Shown here: positions 17,580 through 26,279 of the stretch, piece by piece
Numbering within the stretch: the first letter of the stretch is position 1
Layout: each line of letters starts with the position of its first letter
Source: an uncultured beta proteobacterium
GTDB lineage: Bacteria; Pseudomonadota; Gammaproteobacteria; Burkholderiales; Burkholderiaceae_C
Reading direction: 5' to 3'
NCBI GenBank assembly: GCA_903870065.1
Contig: CAIQBN010000285.1
Coordinates: 1 to 39,022 of the forward strand
DNA: 39,022 nucleotides
The notes under the pieces: generated by a model
Database searches by the model: none
Told to the model about the DNA's origin: nothing
The model's input: the letters and a program-made list of their open reading frames with translations, nothing else
Made by a program: the position numbers and the translations under genes

Positions 17580-18637
17580 GCGTCAAAGTTTTTGTAGTTG
17601 ATGACTCGGCGGTAGTGCGGCAGGCCTTGGCTCATATGTTGTCAGGCAATGCCGAAGTGGAGCTCATTGGCAGCGCACCTAATCCGCTGCTGGCAATGGA
17701 TATGATTCGGAGAAATCCACCCGATGTATTGCTGCTCGATATCGAAATGCCGGGAATGGATGGACTGACCTTTTTGCGTCAGATCATGTCGACTAATCCG
17801 ATTCCCACCGTTATTTGTTCAACCCTGTCGACCGAGGGTAGCAAAGTCGCTCTGGAAGCACTTTCATCAGGGGCAGTCGCTGTGCTTGCCAAGCCGAAAT
17901 TGGGTTTGAAGCAATTTTTGGATGAGTCGCGAAGGGAAATGATCCAGACTTTAAAGACTGCCGCCAGGTCTCGCCCTCGTACCCGTGCGCTAGCAATTGA
18001 AACAGGATCAAACCAACCCGGTCTGAAGAGGCCTCAAGTCTCGGGCTCTGTACATGCGTTCGCAATGAATAAACCGGTTGTCATTGGCAGTTCCACCGGA
18101 GGCACGCAGGCCCTGGAGTCAGTATTGACAAGCCTTCCCGCCGATGCTCCCGGCATTGCGATTACCCAGCACATGCCAGAAAAGTTCACTGCCATGTATG
18201 CCAAACGCCTAGACGGAATTTGCGCCATGAATGTCCGCGAAGCGCGTGATGGGGACCGACTGGAGCGCGGCGTGGTTTTGATCGCGCCAGGTGGACTGCA
18301 TATGCAACTGCGCAAGAATGCCGGCCAATATTTTGTACATGTTGTAGATGGACCTCCGGTCAATCGACACAAACCGTCTGTTGACGTGCTTTTTAGGTCG
18401 GCATCGGAGTGCGCCGGGCGCGATGTACTTGGAATCATTTTGACCGGCATGGGTGATGACGGGGCACGCGGGATGAAAGTGCTGCATGACGGCGGTGCCC
18501 GTACGATTGCTCAAAACGAAGAAACTTGTGTCGTGTTTGGAATGCCGAAGGAGGCGATCAAGCTTCAGGCCGTGGACGACATATTGCCGTTGGAGCAGGT
18601 TGCACGTGCGATCCTGCAGTTTGACTCACGGGCCTGA
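17576..18637 (+). CDS. cheB: chemotaxis methylesterase / glutamine deamidase CheB
   Basis: 353 residues, the usual size. The N-terminal receiver has D9-D10, phospho-acceptor D55 (LLLDIEMPGMDG) and K106. A ~50-residue linker leads to the methylesterase domain. The catalytic triad is visible as Ser173 (GSSTGG), His199 (TQHMP) and Asp295 (GMGDDGARGM). CheB removes methyl groups from receptors after phosphorylation by CheA, opposing CheR. It is the last gene of the island, coupled by 4 bp to cheD; the next gene is convergent. Confidence 0.97.
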   Translation: MSVKVFVVDDSAVVRQALAHMLSGNAEVELIGSAPNPLLAMDMIRRNPPDVLLLDIEMPGMDGLTFLRQIMSTNPIPTVICSTLSTEGSKVALEALSSGAVAVLAKPKLGLKQFLDESRREMIQTLKTAARSRPRTRALAIETGSNQPGLKRPQVSGSVHAFAMNKPVVIGSSTGGTQALESVLTSLPADAPGIAITQHMPEKFTAMYAKRLDGICAMNVREARDGDRLERGVVLIAPGGLHMQLRKNAGQYFVHVVDGPPVNRHKPSVDVLFRSASECAGRDVLGIILTGMGDDGARGMKVLHDGGARTIAQNEETCVVFGMPKEAIKLQAVDDILPLEQVARAILQFDSRA

Positions 18638-18642
18638 TCCAG

Positions 18643-18692
18643 GCTGACAGCAGTGTGGCGTTGCTGCGCAGCATCAATTCGGCACTGTCAGC
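18643..18692. terminator. possible structure between convergent cheB and pta
   Basis: gctgacag (18643-18650) pairs perfectly with ctgtcagc (18685-18692). A smaller palindrome gctgcgcagc (18663-18672) lies inside. It fills the 73-bp gap between the two convergent genes. No T-tract is seen, so a terminator role is only suggested by position. Confidence 0.3.
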
Positions 18693-18710
18693 TAGCCAGC
18701 ACGTGCCGAT

Positions 18711-20762
18711 TCAGTCCAGCGCCATGGCCTTGGCCTGGATGGCCGTCAATGCGATAGTAAACACGATGTCATCTACCAGGGCGCCGCGCGACAAGTCATT
18801 GACCGGCTTGCGCAAGCCCTGCAGCATTGGCCCCACCGACACCACATTAGCCGAGCGCTGCACCGCCTTGTAGGTGGTGTTGCCGGTGTTGAGGTCAGGA
18901 AACACAAAGACGGTTGCCTGCCCTGCCACCGAGCTTCCGGGGGCCTTCTGTTCGGCTACCTCGCGCACTGTTGCAGCGTCGTATTGCATGGGACCGTCGA
19001 TCACCAGATCCGGCCATTTGGTACGGGCAAGTTCGGTGGCCGCGCGCACCTTCTCGACGTCGTCGCCCGCGCCCGAGGAACCCGTGCTGTAGCTAATCAT
19101 GGCGACCTTGGGCGTTATGCCGAACGCCAGGGCACTGTCGGCACTTTGTTTGGCGATCTCAGCCAGTTCCGGGGCTGAGGGGTCGGGGTTGATGGCGCAA
19201 TCGGCATAAACCAAGACCTGCTCTGGCATGAGCATGAAGAAACACGATGAAACAATCGATGAGCCCGGCGCCGTTTTGATCAGTTGCAGGGCTGGGCGCA
19301 CCGTGCTGGCGGTGGTGTGAACCGCGCCACTGACCAGACCGTCCACCTCCCCGACGGCCAGCATCATGGTGCCCAACACCACACTGTCCTCCAGCGCGAC
19401 TTGAGCTTGCCCCGGCGTCAGTCCTTTAGCTTTACGCAGCTCCACCATTGGTGCCACATAGCGTTGGGCAACCTGGTCGGGTTCGAGAATTTCCAGCTCG
19501 TCAGGCAATTCAATTCCCAACGACTCGCACACCGACTGGACCACCTTGCGTCTGCCCAACAGCACACAATGCGCAATTTCCTTTTGGGTGCAGATGACCG
19601 CGGCACGAATGGTGCGCGGCTCTTCACCTTCGGGCAATACGATGCGTTTGTTGGCGGCGCGCGCTTTTTGTATCAACGCATAGCGAAATGCCGGAGGCGA
19701 CATGCGGGTTGAAACGGCGTGCTCCAGCCCGGCACATATCGCGTCGCCGTCAAGGTGCTCGGCCATGTTGTCGATCACCTTGTCCATGCGGCTCAGATCG
19801 TCCTGCGGCACCGCCAGCGGTAAGCGGCTGATGCGGGCGGCGGTTTCATAACTGTCGCCATCGGTACGCATCACTGGCAGTCCGCTATTGAATGCGCGCG
19901 AACCAAAACGCTCGATGCGCGGACTGATGAAGCTGTGATGGGTCAGCAACAGGCCTGCAAGTTCGGTGCCGTTGCTCTCTGCCAAGGCGGTTGCCAGGAT
20001 GACGTCGTCACGGTCGCCGGCGCTGATGACCAATGCTCCAGGTTTCAGGCGTGCAATGACCTCGCTGACCGAGCGCGCTGCCAGCACCGTGTCACGCACG
20101 CGGCGCGTGGCGATCTGGCCTTCAATCATGATCTCGGCACCTAGATGGCGGGCGATGTCGATGGTGCGTGGCGTGGCCAGCGCAGGGTTGTTTTCGATGG
20201 CGCCCCAGATAGGCACACCACTGAGCTGCTCGCTTGCTGCCGCCTGATCGAAACCGGGCGCCACACGGTTGAAGATGACCCCGACTACGGTGCAGCCCGC
20301 CCGGCTGACCTGGGCAATCATGTGTTGGGTCTGGGCTATGCCATCGGCATCGGCACCACTTGCAACCAGCACGACATCGGCCTGCAGGCTGCGTGCAATG
20401 TCACCGGACAAGCGCGGAATAAAGGCCCTGCTCGGGTCGGCATGCATACCTTCAACCACCAGTACATCGTCGCCTTTGGAAGAGGACATGACCAGACTGA
20501 CAATGTCTTCCAGCAATTCATCGGTTTTGCCGTCGGTCACGTATTGCGTCACCAGACCCATGGGCAATGGATCGGGGGTAGTGGCAACCTTGCAGATATT
20601 GCGTGAAAACAGAACCGATGGTTCGCTGTCTGGGGTGAGTTTAGTGACTGGTTTAACAAATGCCACCTTTAGTCCCCGGCGTTGCAGTGCACGCAATAGA
20701 CCCAGTGAAACCGAGGTAAGACCTACGTTGGGCTGTGTCGCAGCGACGAAATAGGTGCGCAT
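18711..20762 (-). CDS. pta: phosphate acetyltransferase Pta
   Basis: 683 residues from the ATG at 20762, which is preceded on its strand by GGAGA; the ORF extends 43 codons further upstream without family similarity. It is the long Pta form. The N-terminal P-loop-like (BioD/DRTGG) region starts RTYFVAATQPNVGLTSVSLG, close to E. coli Pta. The C-terminal phosphotransacetylase domain (about 350-680) carries LPEGEEPRTIRAA, GAVHTTASTVRPALQ, SSCFFML and STGSSGAG. It interconverts acetyl-CoA and acetyl phosphate. The acetate kinase gene is not in this window. It is transcribed toward cheB. Confidence 0.96.
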   Translation of the reverse strand: MRTYFVAATQPNVGLTSVSLGLLRALQRRGLKVAFVKPVTKLTPDSEPSVLFSRNICKVATTPDPLPMGLVTQYVTDGKTDELLEDIVSLVMSSSKGDDVLVVEGMHADPSRAFIPRLSGDIARSLQADVVLVASGADADGIAQTQHMIAQVSRAGCTVVGVIFNRVAPGFDQAAASEQLSGVPIWGAIENNPALATPRTIDIARHLGAEIMIEGQIATRRVRDTVLAARSVSEVIARLKPGALVISAGDRDDVILATALAESNGTELAGLLLTHHSFISPRIERFGSRAFNSGLPVMRTDGDSYETAARISRLPLAVPQDDLSRMDKVIDNMAEHLDGDAICAGLEHAVSTRMSPPAFRYALIQKARAANKRIVLPEGEEPRTIRAAVICTQKEIAHCVLLGRRKVVQSVCESLGIELPDELEILEPDQVAQRYVAPMVELRKAKGLTPGQAQVALEDSVVLGTMMLAVGEVDGLVSGAVHTTASTVRPALQLIKTAPGSSIVSSCFFMLMPEQVLVYADCAINPDPSAPELAEIAKQSADSALAFGITPKVAMISYSTGSSGAGDDVEKVRAATELARTKWPDLVIDGPMQYDAATVREVAEQKAPGSSVAGQATVFVFPDLNTGNTTYKAVQRSANVVSVGPMLQGLRKPVNDLSRGALVDDIVFTIALTAIQAKAMALD

Positions 20763-21104
20763 AGAGTGTCTCCACGAAAAAGGCTCCCGATACAGCTGGC
20801 TGCAACTAGGATTAAATGGCGGATCATACCGTTCATCAGGGTTAACCCTGCACGATTTCAATCCCAATAGGGCAAACGGATTCGCTAGCAAGCTTCAATT
20901 CCAACTTGGATCAGGAAACAAGCATATCCGTGGGTGGCAAATCCCGATCGTTGGACTTCGCAGGGCTGCGCGCGCCACTTGTCACCTCATTAAAGGTGGC
21001 TCAGACATTTTGCAATAGGGAACTGACGCCCAAGTTGAACGCGCACCTCCCGACTACAATGAAAAGATCCCCGCCCTGATTACTATCTACACCCGCCTGT
21101 CAAA
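20763..21104. other. 342-bp intergenic region between divergent pta and receiver gene
   Basis: No convincing gene; an 87-codon + strand ORF here (20755-21018) has no ribosome-binding site or recognisable sequence. It must hold the promoters for pta (leftward) and the receiver gene (rightward). A perfect 14-bp palindrome lies at 20837-20850. TTGAAC (21035-21040) and TACAAT (21055-21060) resemble -35/-10 boxes but are only 14 bp apart. Confidence 0.6.
20837..20850. promoter_or_regulatory. 14-bp perfect palindrome upstream of pta
   Basis: The sequence cagggttaaccctg is its own reverse complement. It lies 75 bp upstream of the pta start, in a place suited to a dimeric repressor or activator. The binding protein is unknown. 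Confidence 0.35.
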
Positions 21105-21488
21105 ATGAACCTGTCAGAAGCAAAGATCATGGTCGTTGAAGACGATCCGTTGATGCGTACCTTCACCGCCGGGTTGTTGAGGCGGTTGGGCGTCGTGAAC
21201 TTGAAAGAATGTACGGACGGGAGCGCCGCATTAAGGCTGGCGGTGACCTATCAGCCGGATTTGGTTTTGACCGACATCCACATGAAACCCATGAATGGCC
21301 TGGATTTCGTGCAGGCGCTATTGAGTTCACCGCAGGCGGGTAACGTCAAGGTGATTTTTATGAGCGCCGACAGCAGTCGCGAAACCTTGAGTGCCGCACT
21401 ACCACTAGGTGTAGTGGCATATATTGTCAAACCCCCACGTCTCGCCGATCTCAAAAATAAGCTCGAAAGTGCACTGAGTCAAACCTGA
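21105..21488 (+). CDS. single-domain response regulator (receiver only)
   Basis: 127 residues, a stand-alone receiver with acidic residues E12-D13-D14, phospho-acceptor D57 (LVLTDIHMKPMNG), Ser87 in the switch position and K109 (VKPP). No output domain follows. It is not adjacent to a kinase, and differs clearly from the CheY at 7343. It could be a CheY paralogue or the partner of a distant kinase, such as the PAS kinase at 31. No strong ribosome-binding site is seen before the ATG. Confidence 0.88.
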   Translation: MNLSEAKIMVVEDDPLMRTFTAGLLRRLGVVNLKECTDGSAALRLAVTYQPDLVLTDIHMKPMNGLDFVQALLSSPQAGNVKVIFMSADSSRETLSAALPLGVVAYIVKPPRLADLKNKLESALSQT

Positions 21489-21531
21489 CACTGCGCACCA
21501 GCAAATCCACGTCACGGGGCGGCTTGTCGTT

Positions 21532-22530
21532 TTACTGCGCGACAAAGCCACTGTTCTTGATGATGCGTGACCAGGTCTGGCTGTAAGCCTGTTCGCGCGA
21601 AGCCAGTTGTTGTGGCGTCATATAAGCGACTGTCAAGCCCATGCTTGTGAGGCGTTCATGTACCTCTGGCAGGGCAATGACCTTGGCGAGGGCAGTCGAA
21701 ATTTTTTCAATGGTTGTTGGTGGCGTGCCAACAGGCGCAAACAGGCCGTAATATGGCAAGTCCTCAAAACCAGTCAGCCCGAGCTCAGCAAAAGTGGGTA
21801 CGTCGGGGAGGCTGGCCTGCCGAGCCGCTCCCATGACGGCAACCACACGAATCTTTCCTGCCTTGTGGTTCTCCATGAAGTCGGGAATCGATCCGGTGCC
21901 AGCGGCGATTTGATTGCCAAGCATGTCTCCCATCATTGGAGCACTGCCGCGGTACGGCGCCGACTGCAAGTCCAACTTGTACTTCTGGCCAATCATTTTG
22001 ACGAGAAACTCAGGAACTGACGCTGGAGCTGGGACGCCCACTGTGCCCTTGCCGGCACCTTTGTCACGCAACCAAGCCACATATTCGGCCATAGATTTCG
22101 CTGGCGTACCGCCAGACAGAGCCAAAGCATTTACAAATGTGGCAAAGCCGCCGACGGCAACAAAATCCCGTGCGGGATCAAAGCCCGGATTTTTGACGAC
22201 CAGAGGCAATATCGAGACGGTGTGATCATGCGACAAAAACAAGGTTGCGCCATCTGCGGTCGCCGCCTTTAGAGCCTGCGCTGCAATTTGTCCGCCCGCG
22301 CCTGCCTTGTTCTCCACAATGACTGGTGTACCCAGTTGGTCCTTCAACTTATCGGCCAGTATCCGCGCTATTGCATCGGTACCACCGCCCGGTGGAAACC
22401 CAACCATGATTTTGATCGGACCGGTTTGTGCCTGGACGAGCCCGCCAAGGCACAGGACACCCAGCGAAAATCCGGCAAAGAGGCGGCGGGTGACGGGAGC
22501 GATGGATCGCGGCGAAGGAATGGGGCGCAT
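21532..22530 (-). CDS. Bug/TctC-family tripartite tricarboxylate transporter substrate-binding protein
   Basis: 332 residues from ATG 22530, which follows GGAG on its strand; the longer ORF start at 22572 is not needed. An N-terminal export signal runs to about residue 34, with a twin-arginine-like TRRLFAG followed by a hydrophobic core and a likely cleavage after VQA. The mature part shows the Bug pattern: IKIMVGFPPGGGTDAIARI, VENKAGAGGQIAA, PYRGSAPMMGD and LPDVPTFAELGL. These periplasmic proteins bind carboxylates or related small molecules. No tctA/tctB membrane genes are nearby, as is common for orphan Bug genes in Burkholderiales. The ligand is unknown. Confidence 0.93.
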   Translation of the reverse strand: MRPIPSPRSIAPVTRRLFAGFSLGVLCLGGLVQAQTGPIKIMVGFPPGGGTDAIARILADKLKDQLGTPVIVENKAGAGGQIAAQALKAATADGATLFLSHDHTVSILPLVVKNPGFDPARDFVAVGGFATFVNALALSGGTPAKSMAEYVAWLRDKGAGKGTVGVPAPASVPEFLVKMIGQKYKLDLQSAPYRGSAPMMGDMLGNQIAAGTGSIPDFMENHKAGKIRVVAVMGAARQASLPDVPTFAELGLTGFEDLPYYGLFAPVGTPPTTIEKISTALAKVIALPEVHERLTSMGLTVAYMTPQQLASREQAYSQTWSRIIKNSGFVAQ

Positions 22531-22723
22531 GGAGGACTCCGGTTGAAGAAATTCAATGTGATCTGGTATCACGGTAGCAACATTATTTCATGTTGCGATA
22601 TGTCACCAAATCGTCTTTCCTATGCAAGAAGTGTCCGTTGCGGTTTATATCAACCGTTCCCCACTGAGGTCCGTGGCATGATGCACGGTTTGTTAATCCC
22701 AATTGCGATTGAGGGGAAACGTG

Positions 22724-24184
22724 ATGAATGACCGCGTGCCACATACCGTCTTGAATGCAGGCCAAGCGCAGGATGAGATAACCACGTTATGGGACGCACA
22801 AATCGTTCCCGAGTTAATAGACTACATCAGGATACCGGCAAAATCTCCCATGTTCGATGCGGATTGGGCAGCCAATGGCTACATTGATACTGCAATACGC
22901 AATACGGCATCGTGGATTGAGGCCCAGCGAGTCGATGGCATGCAACTCGAAGTTGTTCGCTTGCCGGGGCGTACTCCGGTGTTGTTTTTTGAAATTCCCG
23001 CGACCAAGTTGGGTTCGGAAAAAACGGTCTTGATGTACGGTCACCTGGACAAACAACCGGAGTTTTCTGGTTGGCGAAGTGACCTCGGGCCTTGGCTGCC
23101 AAAAATTGATGATGACAAACTGTATGGTCGCGGTGGCGCCGATGACGGTTATGCAGCCTATGCAGCAATTGCCGCAGTCCAGGCGCTCAAAACCCAGCGC
23201 GTGGCGCATCCCCGCATTGTCGGGCTCATAGAGACGTGTGAAGAGAGTGGCTCTTTTGACTTGATGCCCTATATCGATTTGTTGAAAAAGCGATTAGGCG
23301 ACGTAGCTTTGGTGGTGTGTTTGGACTCTGGCGCTGGAAACTATGACCAGCTATGGCTGACTAACAGTCTGCGTGGCATGGCCAGTGGAGTTTTGAAGGT
23401 CGAGATTTTGACCGAAGGAATTCACTCCGGGGACGCCAGCGGACTGGTACCGTCAAGCTTTCGCATCATGCGACAGGTTTTAGACCGCCTGGAGGACAGT
23501 GCAAGCGGTCGCCTATTGCCAGCAAGCTTTCACTGCGAAGTGCCACCGGACCGATTGAGCCAAGCCCGGGCAACTGCCGCGATTCTGGGCGATGAAATTT
23601 ACCAACGGTTTCCCTGGGCACACTATGACTGTGGAGGCTCAACCATATTTGCGTTGCCAACCACGACCGACCCATTGCAGGCTTTACTCAACCGCACCTG
23701 GATGCCGACGCTCAGTGTCACCGGTGCGGATGGTCTTCCGGATTTGAAGAACGCCGGGAACGTCTTGCGCCCCTACACGGCCTTTAAGTTGAGCCTTCGA
23801 CTGCCGCCACTGGTGCAAGCCGATATGGCGGTCCAGCAATTGAAGGCCCTGCTGGAAGACAACGCCCCATACCAGGCTCGCGTGACATTCGAAGGTGCTG
23901 CAGGTGCCACCGGGTGGAATGCGCCTTCCACCGCACCATGGTTCGAAGATGCGCTGAATAGCGCCTCGCAGGCCTATTTTGGCGCGCCATGCGGCTATGT
24001 GGGTCAAGGTGGAACAATACCGCTGATGAATATGCTATCCAAAGGATTTCCAGCCGCACAAATGATGGTGTGTGGGGTGCTTGGCCCAAAAAGTAATGCC
24101 CATGGACCCAATGAATTCCTGCACATTCCTTATGCCAAGAAATTGACAGCAGCAGTTGCGCAAGTTATTTCGCAGCTTCCCTGA
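22724..24184 (+). CDS. M20-family metallopeptidase
   Basis: 486 residues from ATG 22724, preceded by GAGGGGA; an in-frame TTG at 22703 is less likely. The M20 di-zinc site is complete: H107-x-D109 (YGHLDKQP), bridging D140 (GRGGADDG), catalytic E173 with E174 (ETCEESGS), D201 and a C-terminal His460 (HGPNE). The dimerisation/lid domain spans about 225-390. The motif set is that of dipeptidase/carboxypeptidase-type members (related to CNDP-like enzymes) rather than ArgE/DapE. It is probably cytosolic, as no signal peptide is visible. The following lipase-like gene starts 26 bp later on the same strand. Confidence 0.93.
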   Translation: MNDRVPHTVLNAGQAQDEITTLWDAQIVPELIDYIRIPAKSPMFDADWAANGYIDTAIRNTASWIEAQRVDGMQLEVVRLPGRTPVLFFEIPATKLGSEKTVLMYGHLDKQPEFSGWRSDLGPWLPKIDDDKLYGRGGADDGYAAYAAIAAVQALKTQRVAHPRIVGLIETCEESGSFDLMPYIDLLKKRLGDVALVVCLDSGAGNYDQLWLTNSLRGMASGVLKVEILTEGIHSGDASGLVPSSFRIMRQVLDRLEDSASGRLLPASFHCEVPPDRLSQARATAAILGDEIYQRFPWAHYDCGGSTIFALPTTTDPLQALLNRTWMPTLSVTGADGLPDLKNAGNVLRPYTAFKLSLRLPPLVQADMAVQQLKALLEDNAPYQARVTFEGAAGATGWNAPSTAPWFEDALNSASQAYFGAPCGYVGQGGTIPLMNMLSKGFPAAQMMVCGVLGPKSNAHGPNEFLHIPYAKKLTAAVAQVISQLP

Positions 24185-24210
24185 CAGCAAACCCGTACAT
24201 TAAACACGCC

Positions 24211-25053
24211 ATGGCTGCAGAATCCAGACTGTCCACGTTTGTCGCCGGCGACGGTGACAACGTCATGATTCAGGACTGGCCACTGGAGTCGGGTGTACCG
24301 CTGCGTGGCGTTGTGATTGTCGTGCATGGTCTTGGGGAACATGCGGGAAGGTATGAACGATTGGCGCGACAACTCAATGCGTGGGGATTTGCAGTTCGCG
24401 GCTTCGATCAGTGCGGCCACGGCGAATCGGGTGGGCCTCGCGGTGGTTTGCCCAACGATACCCGCTTGCTGGATGACTTGGCGGATATTGTCGACAGTAC
24501 CCGGTTGCGCATGAATAAGCAGTCGCCCTTGATTTTGCTCGGCCATAGTTTGGGCGGACTGATTGTTGCCCGTTTTGTATCTCTGGCCATGCGCCCGATT
24601 GATGCACTGGTGATGTCATCACCCGCGCTGGACCCGGGTCTAAGCCGCTTTCAAAAGCTCCTGCTTGCGGTGCTGCCACAAATTTCCCCGAACCTGCGTG
24701 TTGGCAACGGTGTTAAGCCCCAATTCATTTCTCATGACCCGGCGGTGGTCGCAGCTTACCGAGCCGATCCTCTGGTGCACGACCGCATCTCGGCACGGCT
24801 GGCACGGTTTATCGCCGAAACCGGACCTCAAACCTTGGCCTTGGCCGGCCAATGGCAAGTTGACACCTTGCTCCTGTACGCGGGCGATGACCGCTTGGTG
24901 AACCCCCGCGGAAGCGAATTGTTTGCGTCCAGTGCGCCGCCGAACAAACTCACTGCCATGTGTTTTGAGAATTTGTACCACGAGATATTTAACGAGCTGC
25001 ATGCGGCACCGGTCTATGAGACGCTCAAACAGTGGTTGGATAGTCGCTTTTAG
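24211..25053 (+). CDS. alpha/beta hydrolase, monoacylglycerol-lipase-like
   Basis: 280 residues. Family features of the monoacylglycerol lipase/lysophospholipase group: VVHGLGEHAGRYERLA (about 38-53), GFDQCGHGES (about 64-73) and the nucleophile elbow GHSLGG with Ser113. Asp227 (AGDDRLV) and His257 (LYHEIFNE) complete the triad. There is no signal peptide, so it probably acts on intracellular acylglycerols or lysolipids. It may be co-transcribed with the M20 peptidase. The next gene is convergent. Confidence 0.92.
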   Translation: MAAESRLSTFVAGDGDNVMIQDWPLESGVPLRGVVIVVHGLGEHAGRYERLARQLNAWGFAVRGFDQCGHGESGGPRGGLPNDTRLLDDLADIVDSTRLRMNKQSPLILLGHSLGGLIVARFVSLAMRPIDALVMSSPALDPGLSRFQKLLLAVLPQISPNLRVGNGVKPQFISHDPAVVAAYRADPLVHDRISARLARFIAETGPQTLALAGQWQVDTLLLYAGDDRLVNPRGSELFASSAPPNKLTAMCFENLYHEIFNELHAAPVYETLKQWLDSRF

Positions 25054-25066
25054 GTGCAGCCGCGTT

Positions 25067-26239
25067 TCAGCTTTGCACCGACCGCAGGCGCAATGCCAGC
25101 CAAGCCAGTGCACCGGCAGTCATCCCCACAGGTATCAGTGACCCCCAATTGAGCATGCTCCATCCATGGGTGGAGACCAGGGCGCCAGACGCAAAGGAGG
25201 TGACAGCCATCACGGCAAACACGCAAAAATTTATAGCAGCCTGGGCGCGGTCTTTTTCCTCGGGGCGATAGGCTCCCATCGACAGCGTGGTGCTACCGGT
25301 GAACAACAAATTCCAGCCAACACCCAGCAAAAAGAGGGCAACGGTAAATTGGTGCAGTTGAACGCCTGACAAAGCCACCACAATGCATGCCAAATTGAGT
25401 GCAACGCCGACTCCCATGACGCGCAACGCTCCAAACCGTTTGATCCACCCTCCGGTAAAAAATCCCGGTGCAAACATGCCAATAACATGCCATTCCAATA
25501 CCAGCGCTGCGTCGTCAAACGACAAGCCACACTGCTGCATCGCCAGCGGGGTTGCTGCCATCAGCAGATTCATGACACCATAACCCAGGGCCGCGCTGGC
25601 GCAGGCCACGGCGAATACGGGCTGACGCATGATTTCGGTCAATGGGCGGCCGCTGCCCGGGCCTGAAGTGGATATTGCACGGTGTGCCGGAAAGCGAACA
25701 AAGGCCATCAGCGCCATCGCGACCAGTGCCACAAGGGCCAGAATCAAATAGGCACCAGCGAAGGGAGCCTCCAGCAGACTGCGCGAACGGGCAGCCAAAT
25801 TAGGCCCAGCAATGGCCCCTAACAAACCGCCAGCCAGAACCAGCGAGACTGCTCTCTCCCGGTGGGGTGCTGCCACCAGTTCGGCAGCAGCAAAACGGTA
25901 TAGCTGCCCGTTGGCGCTGTAGTAGCCGGCGACCACTGTAGCGGTGATGAGCAGCCAGAAGTTCTTGTCAACAATAGCCCAAGCCGCCACACCGGCTGAC
26001 ACGACGGCCACGCCCAGCCCGATCTGGAATGATGTTCGTCGTCCAAAACGGGATTGCGTTTTTGCAACCAAGGGGGTGCTGAGGGCTCCGCCAACGACAT
26101 AGCCCATGACCGGTAAGGTAGCCATCCAGCCAAAGGGGGCCAGACTCAGACCCACCAAGCCGTTGATGGCAATAAATGCCACATTGTTGGTCAGGAACAG
26201 GCCCTGACACAGCGCCAGCAGCCAGAGATCGCGGTTCAT
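25067..26239 (-). CDS. MFS transporter
   Basis: 390 residues, strongly hydrophobic, with about 12 predicted membrane segments. The MFS loop 2-3 signature appears as SRFGRRTSF near 62-71. The first segment starts right after MNRDLWLLAL, supporting the ATG at 26239. The substrate cannot be read from sequence; the general form is that of drug/efflux-type MFS members. It starts 40 bp after the reductase-like gene on the same strand and could be the last gene of that operon. Confidence 0.9.
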   Translation of the reverse strand: MNRDLWLLALCQGLFLTNNVAFIAINGLVGLSLAPFGWMATLPVMGYVVGGALSTPLVAKTQSRFGRRTSFQIGLGVAVVSAGVAAWAIVDKNFWLLITATVVAGYYSANGQLYRFAAAELVAAPHRERAVSLVLAGGLLGAIAGPNLAARSRSLLEAPFAGAYLILALVALVAMALMAFVRFPAHRAISTSGPGSGRPLTEIMRQPVFAVACASAALGYGVMNLLMAATPLAMQQCGLSFDDAALVLEWHVIGMFAPGFFTGGWIKRFGALRVMGVGVALNLACIVVALSGVQLHQFTVALFLLGVGWNLLFTGSTTLSMGAYRPEEKDRAQAAINFCVFAVMAVTSFASGALVSTHGWSMLNWGSLIPVGMTAGALAWLALRLRSVQS

Positions 26240-26279
26240 GCCAGAGGTGAATGCCGTCCGCCCTGGCGGCGGTTTACCG

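Noticed and set aside
21035-21060. TTGAAC and TACAAT as a sigma-70 promoter for the receiver gene
   Set aside because: The spacer is only 14 bp, too short for a confident call.
21521-21549. Stem between the receiver gene and the Bug gene as a terminator
   Set aside because: It needs a bulge, overlaps the Bug stop codon and has no T-tract on either side.
22288-22731. 147-codon open frame on the + strand
   Set aside because: It overlaps the Bug-protein signal-peptide end antisense and the start of the M20 gene; no ribosome-binding site or motifs.
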